NCBI RefSeq assembly: GCF_014269205.2
Contig: NZ_JABWRY020000001.1
Location: 4,636,001 to 4,700,000, forward strand
DNA: 64,000 nt
From: Pseudomonas kermanshahensis
Lineage (GTDB): Bacteria; Pseudomonadota; Gammaproteobacteria; Pseudomonadales; Pseudomonadaceae
Direction of reading: 5' to 3'
Each line of letters starts with the position of its first letter. Positions within the stretch are counted from its first letter, which is position 1. The notes beneath the pieces were generated by a model, which was not told where the DNA came from, made no database searches, and was given only the letters and a program-made list of their open reading frames with translations. Shown piece after piece: positions 17,414-25,464 of the stretch. Position numbers and translations under genes: made by a program.

Positions 17414-18778
17414 TCAGGCAGTGAAACGTTGATGTTCGGCCACGGCGCGCGCCACCCAGACGCGGGCCTGGCCAAGGTAATGGGCAGGGTCGAGCAAGCG
17501 ATCGAGTTCTTCTGCCGACAACTCGGCACTGACCTGCGGCTCGTCACCCAGCACGGCACGCAGGTGGCGCTGTTCGGCGACGGCGCGCTGGCAGCACTGC
17601 TCGAGCAAATGATGAGCACGGTCACGGCCCAGGCGCTGAGCCAGGACAATGCTGACCGCCTCGGCCAGCACCAGCCCCTGGGTCAGGTCGAGGTTGCGGC
17701 GCATACGTTCGGCATCGACCTGCATGCCTTCGGCAATCACCTGGGCCTGGCGCAGGGCGCCAGAAACCAGGCAGCAGATATCCGGCAGGGTTTCCCACTC
17801 GGCATGCCACAGGCCAAGGCTGCGTTCATGTTCTTGAGGCATGGCAGCGAACAAGGTCGACAACAGGCCCGGTACGCGGGTAGCGGCACCGATCAGCACG
17901 GCGGCACCCACTGGGTTGCGTTTGTGCGGCATGGTCGACGAACCACCTTTACCTGGCGCGGAAGGCTCGAACACCTCCCCCGCCTCGGTCTGCATCAGCA
18001 AGCTGACATCGCGGCCAAACTTGCCGAGGCTACCGGCGATCAGGCCCAGCACCGAGGCAAATTCCACCAGCCGGTCGCGCTGGGTGTGCCAGGGTTGCTC
18101 GGGCAAGTGCAGCTTGAGCTGCTCGGCCAGGCCCTCGGCCACCGGCATGGCTTTGCTGCCCAACGCAGCCAGGCTGCCGGACGCACCACCGAACTGCAAG
18201 CACAGCAGGCGCGGGCGCAGCTCCTGAAGCCGCTGGCGATGACGGGTCAGCGCGCCCAGCACACCGGCCAGCTTCATGCCCAAGGTGACCGGCGTGGCGT
18301 GTTGCAGCCAGGTACGCCCCACCATCGGGGTGTCGGCATGTTGCAAGGCCTGGCGCGCCAGGGTATCGGCCAGTTGAGCGAGGTCTGCCTCGATCAGGTC
18401 GAGGGCATCGCGCAGTTGCAGTACCAGCCCGGTATCCATGGCGTCCTGGCTGGTGGCGCCCAGGTGCACGTAGCGCTCGGCCTCGGGCACGCCGCTGGCG
18501 ATCACTTTGCCCAGCGCCTTCACCAACGGGATCGCCGAGTTGCCAGCACTGGCAATGGCATCGGCCAGGGCGCCAGCGTCGTAACGCTCAGCCTTGCAGG
18601 CCGCCTCAATGGCCGCCACCGCACTGTGCGGCACCAGCCCGGCGGCCGCTTCGGCGCGGGCCAGGGCGGCTTCGAAATCGAGCATGCCCTGCAGGCGGCC
18701 ACGGTCTGAGAAAATCTCGCGCATGGCCGGCGCGGTGAAGTAGGCATCGAACAGCTGGTTGTCCGCACGGTACGTCAT
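17414..18778 (-). CDS. pcaB: PcaB, 3-carboxy-cis,cis-muconate cycloisomerase
   Basis: A 454-residue member of the fumarase/aspartase superfamily. The family signature GSSTMPHKRNP is at residues 279-289, and the two other conserved regions (HLGATSQD at 105-112 and GRTWLQHATP at 154-163) are intact. It cyclises beta-carboxymuconate to gamma-carboxymuconolactone. AAGGA precedes the ATG by about 7 nt. Nine bp after pcaT, 11 bp before pcaD. Confidence 0.96.
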   Translation of the reverse strand: MTYRADNQLFDAYFTAPAMREIFSDRGRLQGMLDFEAALARAEAAAGLVPHSAVAAIEAACKAERYDAGALADAIASAGNSAIPLVKALGKVIASGVPEAERYVHLGATSQDAMDTGLVLQLRDALDLIEADLAQLADTLARQALQHADTPMVGRTWLQHATPVTLGMKLAGVLGALTRHRQRLQELRPRLLCLQFGGASGSLAALGSKAMPVAEGLAEQLKLHLPEQPWHTQRDRLVEFASVLGLIAGSLGKFGRDVSLLMQTEAGEVFEPSAPGKGGSSTMPHKRNPVGAAVLIGAATRVPGLLSTLFAAMPQEHERSLGLWHAEWETLPDICCLVSGALRQAQVIAEGMQVDAERMRRNLDLTQGLVLAEAVSIVLAQRLGRDRAHHLLEQCCQRAVAEQRHLRAVLGDEPQVSAELSAEELDRLLDPAHYLGQARVWVARAVAEHQRFTA

Positions 18779-18787
18779 TGCAGGTCC

Positions 18788-20077
18788 TTAATCGTCATGG
18801 TGCAGGTACGCCGCCTGCTTCGGCAGGCGCAGGCTGAACAAGAAGGCCACCGCCATCATGGCCGTCACGTACCAGTAGAAGGTGTTTTCCATGCCCAGGG
18901 TCTTCAGGCCCAAGGCCACGTATTCAGCCGACCCGCCGAACATGGCGTTGGCCACCGCATACGCAAGGCCCACACCCAGTGCGCGCACCTGCGGCGGGAA
19001 CATCTCCGCTTTTACCAGGCCGCTGATCGAGGTGTAGAAACTGACGATACACAAGGCCAGGCTGATCAGCACGAACGCCAGGAACGGGCTGGTCACGGTC
19101 TTCAGCGCCATCAACAGGGGCACGGTGAACAGCGTGCCCAAGGCGCCGAACAGCAGCATCGAGTTACGCCGGCCGATACGGTCGGACAGCATGCCGAAGA
19201 ACGGCTGCAAGATCATGAACAGGAACAGCGCCCCCGTCATCACATAGCTGGCACTCTTGGCGTTCATCCCGGCCGTGTTGACCAGGTACTTCTGCATGTA
19301 GGTGGTGAAGGTGTAGAAGATCAGCGAACCGCCGGCGGTGTACCCCAGCACGGTGATGAACGCCGCGGCGTGATTGCGGAACAAGCCGCTGATCGAGCCG
19401 GCGTCTTTGTCATTGCGGGTTTCGGCGTTGCTGGTTTCGTGCAGCGAGCGACGCAGCATCAGCGAGATCAGCGCGGCCACGGCACCGACCACGAACGGAA
19501 TACGCCAGCCCCAGGCACGCAGTTCGTCCTCGGTCAGCAACTGCTGCAGGATGACCACCACCAGCACCGCCAGTAACTGGCCGCCGATCAGGGTCACGTA
19601 TTGGAACGAGGCGAAGAAACCGCGCTGGCCGCGCAGTGCCACTTCACTCATGTAGGTCGCCGTGGTGCCGTACTCGCCACCTACCGACAGGCCTTGGATC
19701 AAGCGGGCGAGCAATAGCAGCGCCGGCGCCCAGGTACCAATGCTGCCGTAGGTCGGCAGGCAGGCAATCATCAAGGACCCGGCGCACATCATCAGCACCG
19801 AGATCATCAGGGAATTCTTGCGGCCATGGCGGTCGGCCAGGCGGCCAAAGATCCAGCCACCAATGGGGCGCATCAGGAAGCCCGCTGCGAACACACCGGC
19901 GGTGTTGAGCAACTGCACAGTGGGGTCGTCGGAGGGGAAGAAGGCCGGGGCGAAGTAGATCGCGCAGAAGGCGTAGACGTAGAAGTCGAACCATTCCACC
20001 AGGTTGCCTGAAGAGGCACCGACGATCGCGAAGATACGCTTGCTGCGTTCTTCGCCGGTGTAATAGGTTGAGGTCAT
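18788..20077 (-). CDS. pcaT: PcaT, MFS dicarboxylate/beta-ketoadipate transporter
   Basis: A 429-residue, 12-TM MFS protein of the metabolite:H+ symporter (KgtP/ProP) type: [16 protein letters not shown] in helix 1, [16 protein letters not shown] between helices 2 and 3, and [17 protein letters not shown] in helix 4. In P. putida, PcaT at this position takes up beta-ketoadipate and other dicarboxylates. CAGGAG lies about 8 nt before the ATG. It starts a tight run with pcaBDC, but a 186-bp gap with a REP pair and a palindrome separates it from pcaF. Confidence 0.92.
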   Translation of the reverse strand: MTSTYYTGEERSKRIFAIVGASSGNLVEWFDFYVYAFCAIYFAPAFFPSDDPTVQLLNTAGVFAAGFLMRPIGGWIFGRLADRHGRKNSLMISVLMMCAGSLMIACLPTYGSIGTWAPALLLLARLIQGLSVGGEYGTTATYMSEVALRGQRGFFASFQYVTLIGGQLLAVLVVVILQQLLTEDELRAWGWRIPFVVGAVAALISLMLRRSLHETSNAETRNDKDAGSISGLFRNHAAAFITVLGYTAGGSLIFYTFTTYMQKYLVNTAGMNAKSASYVMTGALFLFMILQPFFGMLSDRIGRRNSMLLFGALGTLFTVPLLMALKTVTSPFLAFVLISLALCIVSFYTSISGLVKAEMFPPQVRALGVGLAYAVANAMFGGSAEYVALGLKTLGMENTFYWYVTAMMAVAFLFSLRLPKQAAYLHHDD

Positions 20078-20099
20078 GAAGTTTTACTCCTGGAGGGTC

Positions 20100-20123
20100 C
20101 TAGGTAAGTCTAGACATACCTAG
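20100..20123. promoter_or_regulatory. 24-bp palindrome upstream of pcaT
   Basis: CTAGGTAAGTCTAGACATAC followed by CTAG; 11 of 12 base pairs are symmetric. It ends 23 bp before the pcaT start codon, in front of the ribosome site. The size and symmetry suggest a dimeric repressor operator; it does not resemble the PcaR box. Confidence 0.6.
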
Positions 20124-20176
20124 TAACACACTCGTTCCGCTGCGCGGCCGGCCATTAGCCTTGTGTCTCATAGATC

Positions 20177-20256
20177 CGGCCTCTTCGCGGGTAAACCCGC
20201 TCCCACAGAGGATTGCGTGGATCCCTGTGGGAGCGGGTTTACCCGCGAAGAGGCCG
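20177..20256. repeat. Inverted REP pair between pcaF and pcaT
   Basis: CTCTTCGCGGGTAAACCCGC with TCCCACAG on the left and the mirror TGTGGGAGCGGGTTTACCCG with CGAAGAGG on the right, about 20 bp apart. Confidence 0.9.
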
Positions 20257-20263
20257 AGCCTGA

Positions 20264-21466
20264 TCAAACCCGCTCGATGGCCAACGCCAAACCTTGGCCT
20301 ACCCCCACACACATGGTCGCCAGGCCTTTACGCCCGCCGCTCTTCTCCAACTGATGCAACGCCGTCAGCACCAGGCGCGCGCCACTCATGCCCAGCGGGT
20401 GGCCCAGGGCAATCGCGCCACCATTGGGGTTCACCTGCGGCGCATCATCGGCCACACCCAGCTCACGCAGCACGGCCAGGCCTTGGCTGGCGAACGCTTC
20501 GTTCAGCTCGATCACGTCGAAGTCGCTCATCGCCACACCCAGGCGCTCGGTCAGCTTGCGCACCGCTGGCACCGGGCCAATACCCATGACCCGAGGAGCC
20601 ACGCCGCCGCTGGCCATGCCCAGTACCCGGGCACGTGGGGTCAGGCCGTGTTTCTTCACCGCTTCCGCCGAGGCCAGGATCAGTGCCGCGGCACCGTCGT
20701 TGACACCCGACGCGTTGCCTGCGGTGACGGTCTTGTCCGGGCCATTGACCGGCTTGAGCTTGGTCAATGCTTCCAGGGTGGTTTCCGGGCGCAGGTGTTC
20801 ATCACGCTCGACGATAGTTTCGCCCTTCTTGTGGGCAATGCGCACTGGCACGATCTCTTCGGCGAAGAAGCCGGCTGCCTGGGCCGCGGCGGCCTTTTGC
20901 TGGCTGCGCAGCGCGAATGCATCTTGGTCGGCGCGGGACACCTGGTAATCGTCAGCGACGTTATCAGCGGTTTCCGGCATCGAATCGACGCCGTACTGGC
21001 TCTTCATCAGCGGGTTGATGAAACGCCAGCCGATGGTGGTGTCTTCAAGCTTCATGTTGCGCGAGTAGCCGCTTTCGGCCTTGCCCATCACGAAGGGTGC
21101 ACGCGACATCGACTCAACGCCACCGGCGATGGCCAATTCCATTTCGCCACTGGCGATCGCGCGGAACGCCGTGCCGATGGCATCCATGCCCGATGCGCAC
21201 AGGCGGTTCAGGGTCACGCCAGGAATGCTCTCAGGCAGGCCCGCCAGCAGCAGCGCCATGCGCGCCACGTTGCGGTTGTCTTCACCGGCCTGGTTGGCAC
21301 AGCCGAAGAACACTTCGTCGACCTGATCCCACTGCACCGAAGGGTTACGCTCGATCAGCGCCTTCAGCGGCACTGCCGCCAGGTCATCGGCGCGCACGCC
21401 GGCCAGGGCGCCGCCGAAGCGGCCGATCGGGGTGCGGATGGCGTCACAGATGAATACGTCGCGCAT
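20264..21466 (-). CDS. pcaF: PcaF, beta-ketoadipyl-CoA thiolase
   Basis: A 400-residue thiolase starting MRDVFICDAIRTPIGRFGGAL. The active-site Cys90 lies in NRLCASGMDAIG; NEAFASQ, GGAIALGHPLGMSGAR and the C-terminal CVGVGQG second catalytic Cys are all present. It cleaves beta-ketoadipyl-CoA with CoA to succinyl-CoA and acetyl-CoA, the last step of the pathway. The gene has its own PcaR-box promoter about 270 bp upstream and a long untranslated or leader-coding region between. Confidence 0.96.
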   Translation of the reverse strand: MRDVFICDAIRTPIGRFGGALAGVRADDLAAVPLKALIERNPSVQWDQVDEVFFGCANQAGEDNRNVARMALLLAGLPESIPGVTLNRLCASGMDAIGTAFRAIASGEMELAIAGGVESMSRAPFVMGKAESGYSRNMKLEDTTIGWRFINPLMKSQYGVDSMPETADNVADDYQVSRADQDAFALRSQQKAAAAQAAGFFAEEIVPVRIAHKKGETIVERDEHLRPETTLEALTKLKPVNGPDKTVTAGNASGVNDGAAALILASAEAVKKHGLTPRARVLGMASGGVAPRVMGIGPVPAVRKLTERLGVAMSDFDVIELNEAFASQGLAVLRELGVADDAPQVNPNGGAIALGHPLGMSGARLVLTALHQLEKSGGRKGLATMCVGVGQGLALAIERV

Positions 21467-21657
21467 TTGGCTTCTCCTGCCATCTGGCCATGGGCCGCGG
21501 CGGTATGGGCTTCGAGGTCGCGCAAGGCGGACATCTCGATTCGGGTGGATTCGGTGGTGGTCTGCACGTCGCCGGCAAAGCGGATCGCCCAGCGGATGGC
21601 CGCAACGATCTGCTCGCAGGTTGGCCCCCGAATGAACCGCAGCGACAGCGAATTCAT
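21364..21657 (-). CDS. Candidate leader ORF overlapping the pcaF start (hypothetical)
   Basis: A 97-codon frame beginning MNSLSLRFIRGPTCEQIVAA that runs from the pcaF 5' region into the first ~100 bp of pcaF in another frame. Outside the overlap roughly 80% of its codons end in G or C, as in real genes here, and the predicted peptide is not low-complexity. The ribosome site is weak (GAG, 11 nt upstream). It lies downstream of the PcaR boxes, so it would be on the pcaF mRNA. It could be a translated leader, a degraded gene fragment, or nothing. Confidence 0.35.
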   Translation of the reverse strand: MNSLSLRFIRGPTCEQIVAAIRWAIRFAGDVQTTTESTRIEMSALRDLEAHTAAAHGQMAGEAKCATYSSVTPSAPRSAASAAPWPACAPMTWRQCR

Positions 21658-21737
21658 GGGGTGCCGGCTCGCTTTGGAGACTCCCGGTCAGGGTTCATCA
21701 GTGCGTTCAGATTAAGGAGACTGGTAGGTCCCTTACA

Positions 21738-21771
21738 ATCCGATAATCGACCTTATGTGCGATTATCGAAC
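21738..21771 (-). promoter_or_regulatory. PcaR boxes at the pcaF promoter
   Basis: GTTCGATAATCGCAC on the minus strand (21757-21771) matches the published 15-bp PcaR motif exactly; a second, inverted and less perfect copy around CGATAATCG occupies 21738-21752. PcaR with beta-ketoadipate activates pcaF from such sites overlapping -35 and -10. Confidence 0.85.
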
Positions 21772-21808
21772 CATTTATGTATTTCCTCTGCTGCCGGCAT
21801 TGCCCCGC

Positions 21809-21852
21809 TGTAGGAGCAGCCTTGTGCTGCGAATGGGCCGCAAAGCGGCCCC
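21809..21852. repeat. Single REP-type unit after pcaK
   Basis: TGTAGGAGCAGCCTTGTGCT followed by GGGCCGC-AAA-GCGGCCC, a small perfect hairpin, ending about 10 bp from the pcaK stop; could help end pcaK transcription. Confidence 0.7.
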
Positions 21853-21861
21853 CTTCGGCAC

Positions 21862-23208
21862 TCAGGTCGCGTCCGCGTGGCTGACCAGTCCTTTCACGAC
21901 CACACCCACCGTCGCCAATGCCGCCGGCACCAGCAGCGCTGTCAGCACCTGTTCGAAATTCCAGCCCAGGCCCAGCAGCGTCGCACCACTCCAGGCGCCG
22001 AGGATCGCACCAAAGCGGCCGATGCCCAGCATCCACGAAACGCCCGTGGCACGCCCTTGGGTTGGGTAGAAGCGGGCAGCCAGCGACGGCATGGCCGACT
22101 GCGCACCGTTAACGCACATGCCAGCGACCAGCACCAGGGTGGCGAGCAGGGTGATGTTGCCCAGGCTCTGCCCCACCGCGTAGGCAAACACCCCGGCCAG
22201 CAGGTAGAAAATGCCGATGACCTTGTGCGGGTTGAAGCGGTCCATGGCCCAGCCCACCCCGACTGCGCTCAGCACGCCGCCAAACTGGAACAGTGCGCCA
22301 ATGAACGCCGCCTGCTCCATGCTGGCCCCGCTGTCACGCATCAGGGTCGGCAGCCAGCTGGTCAACAGGTAGACAATCACCAAGCCCATGAAGTAAGTCA
22401 GCCACAGCAACATCGTGCCCAGGCCGTAGGTGCCGGAGAAGATGACCGCAAATACGTTGCGCGCCGCCACCGCCTTTTGCTCCGGCACGCTGAAGCTGGC
22501 CGCCTGGGCCACTACCTGCGGCGCAATCGGCGCCAGGGTTTTGCGCACTTTATCCGTACCGCGATTACGCACTACCAGGAAGCGTGCTGACTCCGGCAAC
22601 CAGACCAGCAGCACCACCGCCAGCAACAGCGGCAGCACGCCACCGATCACCAGCAGGCTATGCCAGCCATACGCCGGGATCATCTTCGCAGAGATAAACC
22701 CACCGCCCGCCATGCCCAGGTTGAAGCCGCAGAACATGCTGGTCACCAGCAGCGATTTGAGCCGCTCAGGGGTGTACTCGGACAGCAGCGTCGTCGCATT
22801 CGGCATACCCGCACCCAGGCCAAGCCCGGTGAGGAAGCGCAGGACCAACAACTGGTCGACATTGGTCGCGTAGGCCGAGGCCAGGCTGAAGCCGCCGAAC
22901 ACCAGCACGGCAGCCACCAGCACGCCTTTACGCCCGAAACGGTCGGCCAGTGGGCCTGAGCCCAGTGCGCCGAACACCATGCCGATCAACGCGGCACTCA
23001 TGACCGGGCCGAGGCTGGCGCGGTCGATGCCCCACTCCTGCGACAAGGCCGGGGCGATGAAGCCCATGGCGGCAGTGTCCAGGCCATCGAGGAAAACGAT
23101 CAGAAAACACAGCAGCACGACGCGCCATTGATAGCGGGACAGCGGCTGGTCGTTGATGAACGACTGGACGTCGAGGCATTTGCCGACGTTGGTTTGCGGT
23201 TGGTTCAT
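21862..23208 (-). CDS. pcaK: PcaK, 4-hydroxybenzoate/protocatechuate transporter and chemotaxis protein
   Basis: A 448-residue, 12-TM MFS aromatic acid:H+ symporter. Helix 1 carries FLIVFLDGLDTAAMGFIAP, the DGxD motif of the family; the loop GPLADRFGRKGV follows helix 2 and helix 8-9 sequence is as expected. P. putida PcaK imports 4-hydroxybenzoate and protocatechuate and is also needed for chemotaxis to them. It lies between pcaR and pcaF with its own upstream PcaR-like box, so it is probably induced with the rest. Confidence 0.94.
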   Translation of the reverse strand: MNQPQTNVGKCLDVQSFINDQPLSRYQWRVVLLCFLIVFLDGLDTAAMGFIAPALSQEWGIDRASLGPVMSAALIGMVFGALGSGPLADRFGRKGVLVAAVLVFGGFSLASAYATNVDQLLVLRFLTGLGLGAGMPNATTLLSEYTPERLKSLLVTSMFCGFNLGMAGGGFISAKMIPAYGWHSLLVIGGVLPLLLAVVLLVWLPESARFLVVRNRGTDKVRKTLAPIAPQVVAQAASFSVPEQKAVAARNVFAVIFSGTYGLGTMLLWLTYFMGLVIVYLLTSWLPTLMRDSGASMEQAAFIGALFQFGGVLSAVGVGWAMDRFNPHKVIGIFYLLAGVFAYAVGQSLGNITLLATLVLVAGMCVNGAQSAMPSLAARFYPTQGRATGVSWMLGIGRFGAILGAWSGATLLGLGWNFEQVLTALLVPAALATVGVVVKGLVSHADAT

Positions 23209-23541
23209 TGTTGTTATCCAGAATTAGGGCACGGCCATGCCACTGCACTCAGCGCGCAAGTACAGGGGTTGATAATAGGAGGATGGCGGGCTGCGTCAGC
23301 CTGGATACAACAGTGCTGCGAGCGGGTGCGGCCGCGGCAGCGATGGGACAGTAGTCATGGTATGTGCCTCACATGTTTTTCTTGTTCGGTCGGCAAAGCC
23401 GACCGTTGCGAGAGACATTAATCAGCCTACCGGGACGACGCAATTCACTGAGCACGACATTGTGCGTTTATCGAACAGGAAAGGCGTCCGTGCTCGATAA
23501 TGGGGCAGGAAGGGCGCTCAGCGGCCCTCCCTTGCGTGGCA
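23209..23541. other. pcaR-pcaK intergenic region
   Basis: 333 bp. Next to pcaR an imperfect GC-rich inverted repeat (about 23506-23530, no T-run) could slow transcription; then the PcaR-like box; the rest up to pcaK is featureless to my reading. Confidence 0.45.
23462..23500 (-). promoter_or_regulatory. PcaR-like box upstream of pcaK
   Basis: On the minus strand GTTCGATAAACGCAC (23462-23476) differs from the PcaR motif at one base. A partial inverted copy (CTCGATAAT, about 23493-23501) lies just upstream in the direction of pcaK transcription. Confidence 0.65.
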
Positions 23542-24417
23542 TCACCCGAACAATTGATGGCAAAGGTCCCGGCTGGCCGCCAGCAGGATCGGCAAGAAGC
23601 GCTGCTCCAGTTCGCTGCGCGTCACACGCCCGACGTGGGTGCTGACGTTCAAGGCAGCCAGCACCTGCCCCGAAGCGTCATAAATCGGCACGGCGATAGA
23701 ACGCAGCCCTTGCTCCAGTTCCTGGTCCACCACGCACCAGCCCTGGGCTCGCACCTGCTGAATGCAGGCAAACAACGATTCGGCATCGTGCAAGGTGCGG
23801 CTGGTACGCGGCTTGAGGTCAGCCCGGTCGAGGTACTCGCGCAGGCTGGTGTCGTCCATCGCCGCCAGCAGAATGCGCCCCATCGACGTGCAGTAGGCCG
23901 GCAAGCGCCCGCCTACCGACAGGTCGACCGAGATCAACCGCTCCACGGTCGCCGATCGGGCTATATAAAGGATGTCGTCACCTTCGAGGGTGGCCATGTT
24001 GGCCGCCTCGTGCAGTTGGTCACTGATGCGGTCCAGGTACGGCTGCGCAGAAATCGCCAACGGCGTCGACGACAGGTAGGCATGGCCCAGGGTCAGCACC
24101 TTGGGCAGCAGTGAATACGTGCGCCCGTCAGTCGTCGCGTAGCCCAGCTTGATCAAGGTATGCAGGCAACGGCGCACGGCTGCGCGAGGGATTTCGGTGC
24201 GGTGGCTGATCTGGGCGATGGTCAGGTGGCGCTTGCGCTCCTGAAACGCCTGGATAACCGCCAGCCCACGCGCGAGGGAGGTCATGAAATCCGGGTCGCC
24301 AGTAAACGCCTGAATACGCTTGGCCGGCGATGCCACGATCGGCGGCGCCAGGGCGGGTGCGGCAGGGCGTGCCGACTCTGGGTTGGCAGATTCGTTGGCC
24401 GCTGTTTCGTCGCTCAT
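23542..24417 (-). CDS. pcaR: PcaR, IclR-family activator of the pca regulon
   Basis: A 291-residue IclR-type regulator. The helix-turn-helix is at about residues 65-90 (LTIAQISHRTEIPRAAVRRCLHTLIKLGY) and the ligand domain shows ARSATVERLISVDLSVGGRLPAYCTSMGRILLAA, typical of PcaR/PobR/CatR-like IclR proteins. It responds to beta-ketoadipate and activates pca genes while repressing itself. Two PcaR-type boxes lie 28-62 bp upstream of the start. Confidence 0.95.
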   Translation of the reverse strand: MSDETAANESANPESARPAAPALAPPIVASPAKRIQAFTGDPDFMTSLARGLAVIQAFQERKRHLTIAQISHRTEIPRAAVRRCLHTLIKLGYATTDGRTYSLLPKVLTLGHAYLSSTPLAISAQPYLDRISDQLHEAANMATLEGDDILYIARSATVERLISVDLSVGGRLPAYCTSMGRILLAAMDDTSLREYLDRADLKPRTSRTLHDAESLFACIQQVRAQGWCVVDQELEQGLRSIAVPIYDASGQVLAALNVSTHVGRVTRSELEQRFLPILLAASRDLCHQLFG

Positions 24418-24444
24418 CGCTCACCTCAAAAAAAACGCTGGTTC

Positions 24445-24479
24445 GTGCGATTATCGAACGAACGGCCGATAATCGCAAT
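24445..24479. promoter_or_regulatory. Twin PcaR boxes at pcaR
   Basis: GTTCGATAATCGCAC on the minus strand at 24445-24459 (exact motif) and an inverted partner GGCCGATAATCGCAAT at 24464-24479. The partner ends at a TTGACC that could be the -35 of a plus-strand transcript. Confidence 0.85.
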
Positions 24480-24606
24480 TGACCGCTGACACTTTTGCTT
24501 ATACCTTTCTCATGCCACTTTGTGGCTTCTTTGGAGAGACTGGTCAGGTACCCACCGTAGAAGTCCCAGGCAACGGCCTCGCCTTGTGCGAGGCCGTTTT
24601 ACTTTC
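24479..24606 (+). ncRNA. Candidate small RNA divergent from pcaR
   Basis: A possible promoter (TTGACC at 24479, TATACC at 24500, spacer only 15 nt) is followed about 70 nt later by a strong intrinsic terminator at 24572-24603, with no credible gene between. Transcript would start near 24512 and be about 90 nt. The -35 touches a PcaR half-box. Evidence is positional only; I do not recognise the RNA, and the short spacer is a weakness. Confidence 0.4.
24572..24603 (+). terminator. Strong intrinsic terminator in a gene-free stretch
   Basis: 10-bp perfect stem AACGGCCTCG / CGAGGCCGTT, 7-nt loop, then TTTTACTTT. No plus-strand protein gene precedes it within this region. Confidence 0.85.
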
Positions 24607-24950
24607 TGCATTCGCCACGGCTGGCCGACGAACTTTTACCGCTCGCGCCTTTCAAAGTTATACGCGCGGTGTGACGCGTTACCCATTGAGCCCAACTACT
24701 TCGACGGGCATGTCAGGCTTTGGTAAATATCCCTGTTCGAAGAATTATCGGTTGCTATAATCGATTGGGTTGTACGCCTTGTTGCTGTGGTAATGGAACA
24801 CACCGCTGTCTCCAGCACTTACGGGCAACCCACGCATGTGCAGGTTCTGTATGGCACCCCCTCTGCTTTCCCTGTGGCATCCTTTGTATGCGCAGGGGCA
24901 TGCTGTACAGCTAAAACAACAGTCTTAATTCAACTTACTCAGGTACTACT
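24607..24950. other. Intergenic region before the small basic protein gene
   Basis: 344 bp of low-GC sequence. A TATAAT hexamer at 24756-24761 (TTGCTATAATCG) could be the -10 of the following gene, which would give a leader of roughly 180 nt; no good -35 is visible. Several short repeats of GCATG/CAGG type, nothing decisive. Confidence 0.4.
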
Positions 24951-25151
24951 GTGACGAAAGATGAACTGCGCGCAGAACTCGAGCGCCAGGCTGAACGTTA
25001 CAAGGATGTTTACGGTGGTGAAGTGACCACTTACGCCGCTCAACCGGACCCTGAACGCAAACCGTGGCGCAAGCGCGCCAGCGTGCGTGACCAGGCGTTC
25101 AACCAGGAACTGGAAAAAATGGAAAAGGAACTGCGCAGCGACAAGCCATAA
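24951..25151 (+). CDS. Small conserved charged protein, function unknown
   Basis: A 66-residue, strongly charged protein (about 40% K/R/D/E) starting with GTG: MTKDELRAELERQAERYKDVYGGEVTTYA. Helical at both ends with a Pro-rich basic middle (PDPERKPWRKRAS) and KMEKELRSDKP at the C-terminus; no signal or membrane segment. The reading frame and codon use look genuine. No recognised family. It precedes the phosphate transporter gene by 313 bp; no functional link is visible. Confidence 0.65.
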   Translation: MTKDELRAELERQAERYKDVYGGEVTTYAAQPDPERKPWRKRASVRDQAFNQELEKMEKELRSDKP

Positions 25152-25464
25152 GCGCAACGTTCCGCCTTCCGCGTCGTCGCCCGGCCTGCCCGGGCGCGGT
25201 CGATCTTTACCCAGAGGTCGATGATGAAATGGAATTACACAAATTTCATACGACCGTTTGAATCAGTCAAGCGTCGACTATTTCCCAGACATTTGCCGAT
25301 TTTTTAAATATTTCACGCTTTTTTGCGGACGCTACTGTTCATGCAAGCGTTGGCAAGCACGTGAAGGCTGCGTCACAGTGCGTGCTATTGGTCTGTAGCA
25401 GGTGCATCGATTGCCAATATTTTCTGGCATAATCCCGCCCCCCTAAGACCGCCAGACAACCTTC
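25152..25464. other. Intergenic region before the phosphate transporter
   Basis: 313 bp. A GC-rich hairpin CGCCCGG-N5-CCGGGCG without a T-run follows the small gene (about 25178-25197). The remainder is AT-rich, consistent with a promoter region; I saw no clear Pho box. Confidence 0.4.

Larger units (their letters stand above)
21467..21861. other. pcaK-pcaF intergenic region
   Basis: 395 bp. From pcaF outward it holds most of the candidate leader ORF (to 21657), a PcaR-box pair (21738-21771), and a single REP-type unit next to the pcaK stop. Confidence 0.6.

Noticed and set aside
23506..23530. GC-rich inverted repeat after pcaR as a terminator
   Set aside because: Stem has mismatches and no T-run follows; mentioned only in the intergenic note.
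24479..24760. 93-codon plus-strand frame over the candidate RNA and its terminator
   Set aside because: Contains the strong terminator inside it, mixed codon use, no ribosome site.
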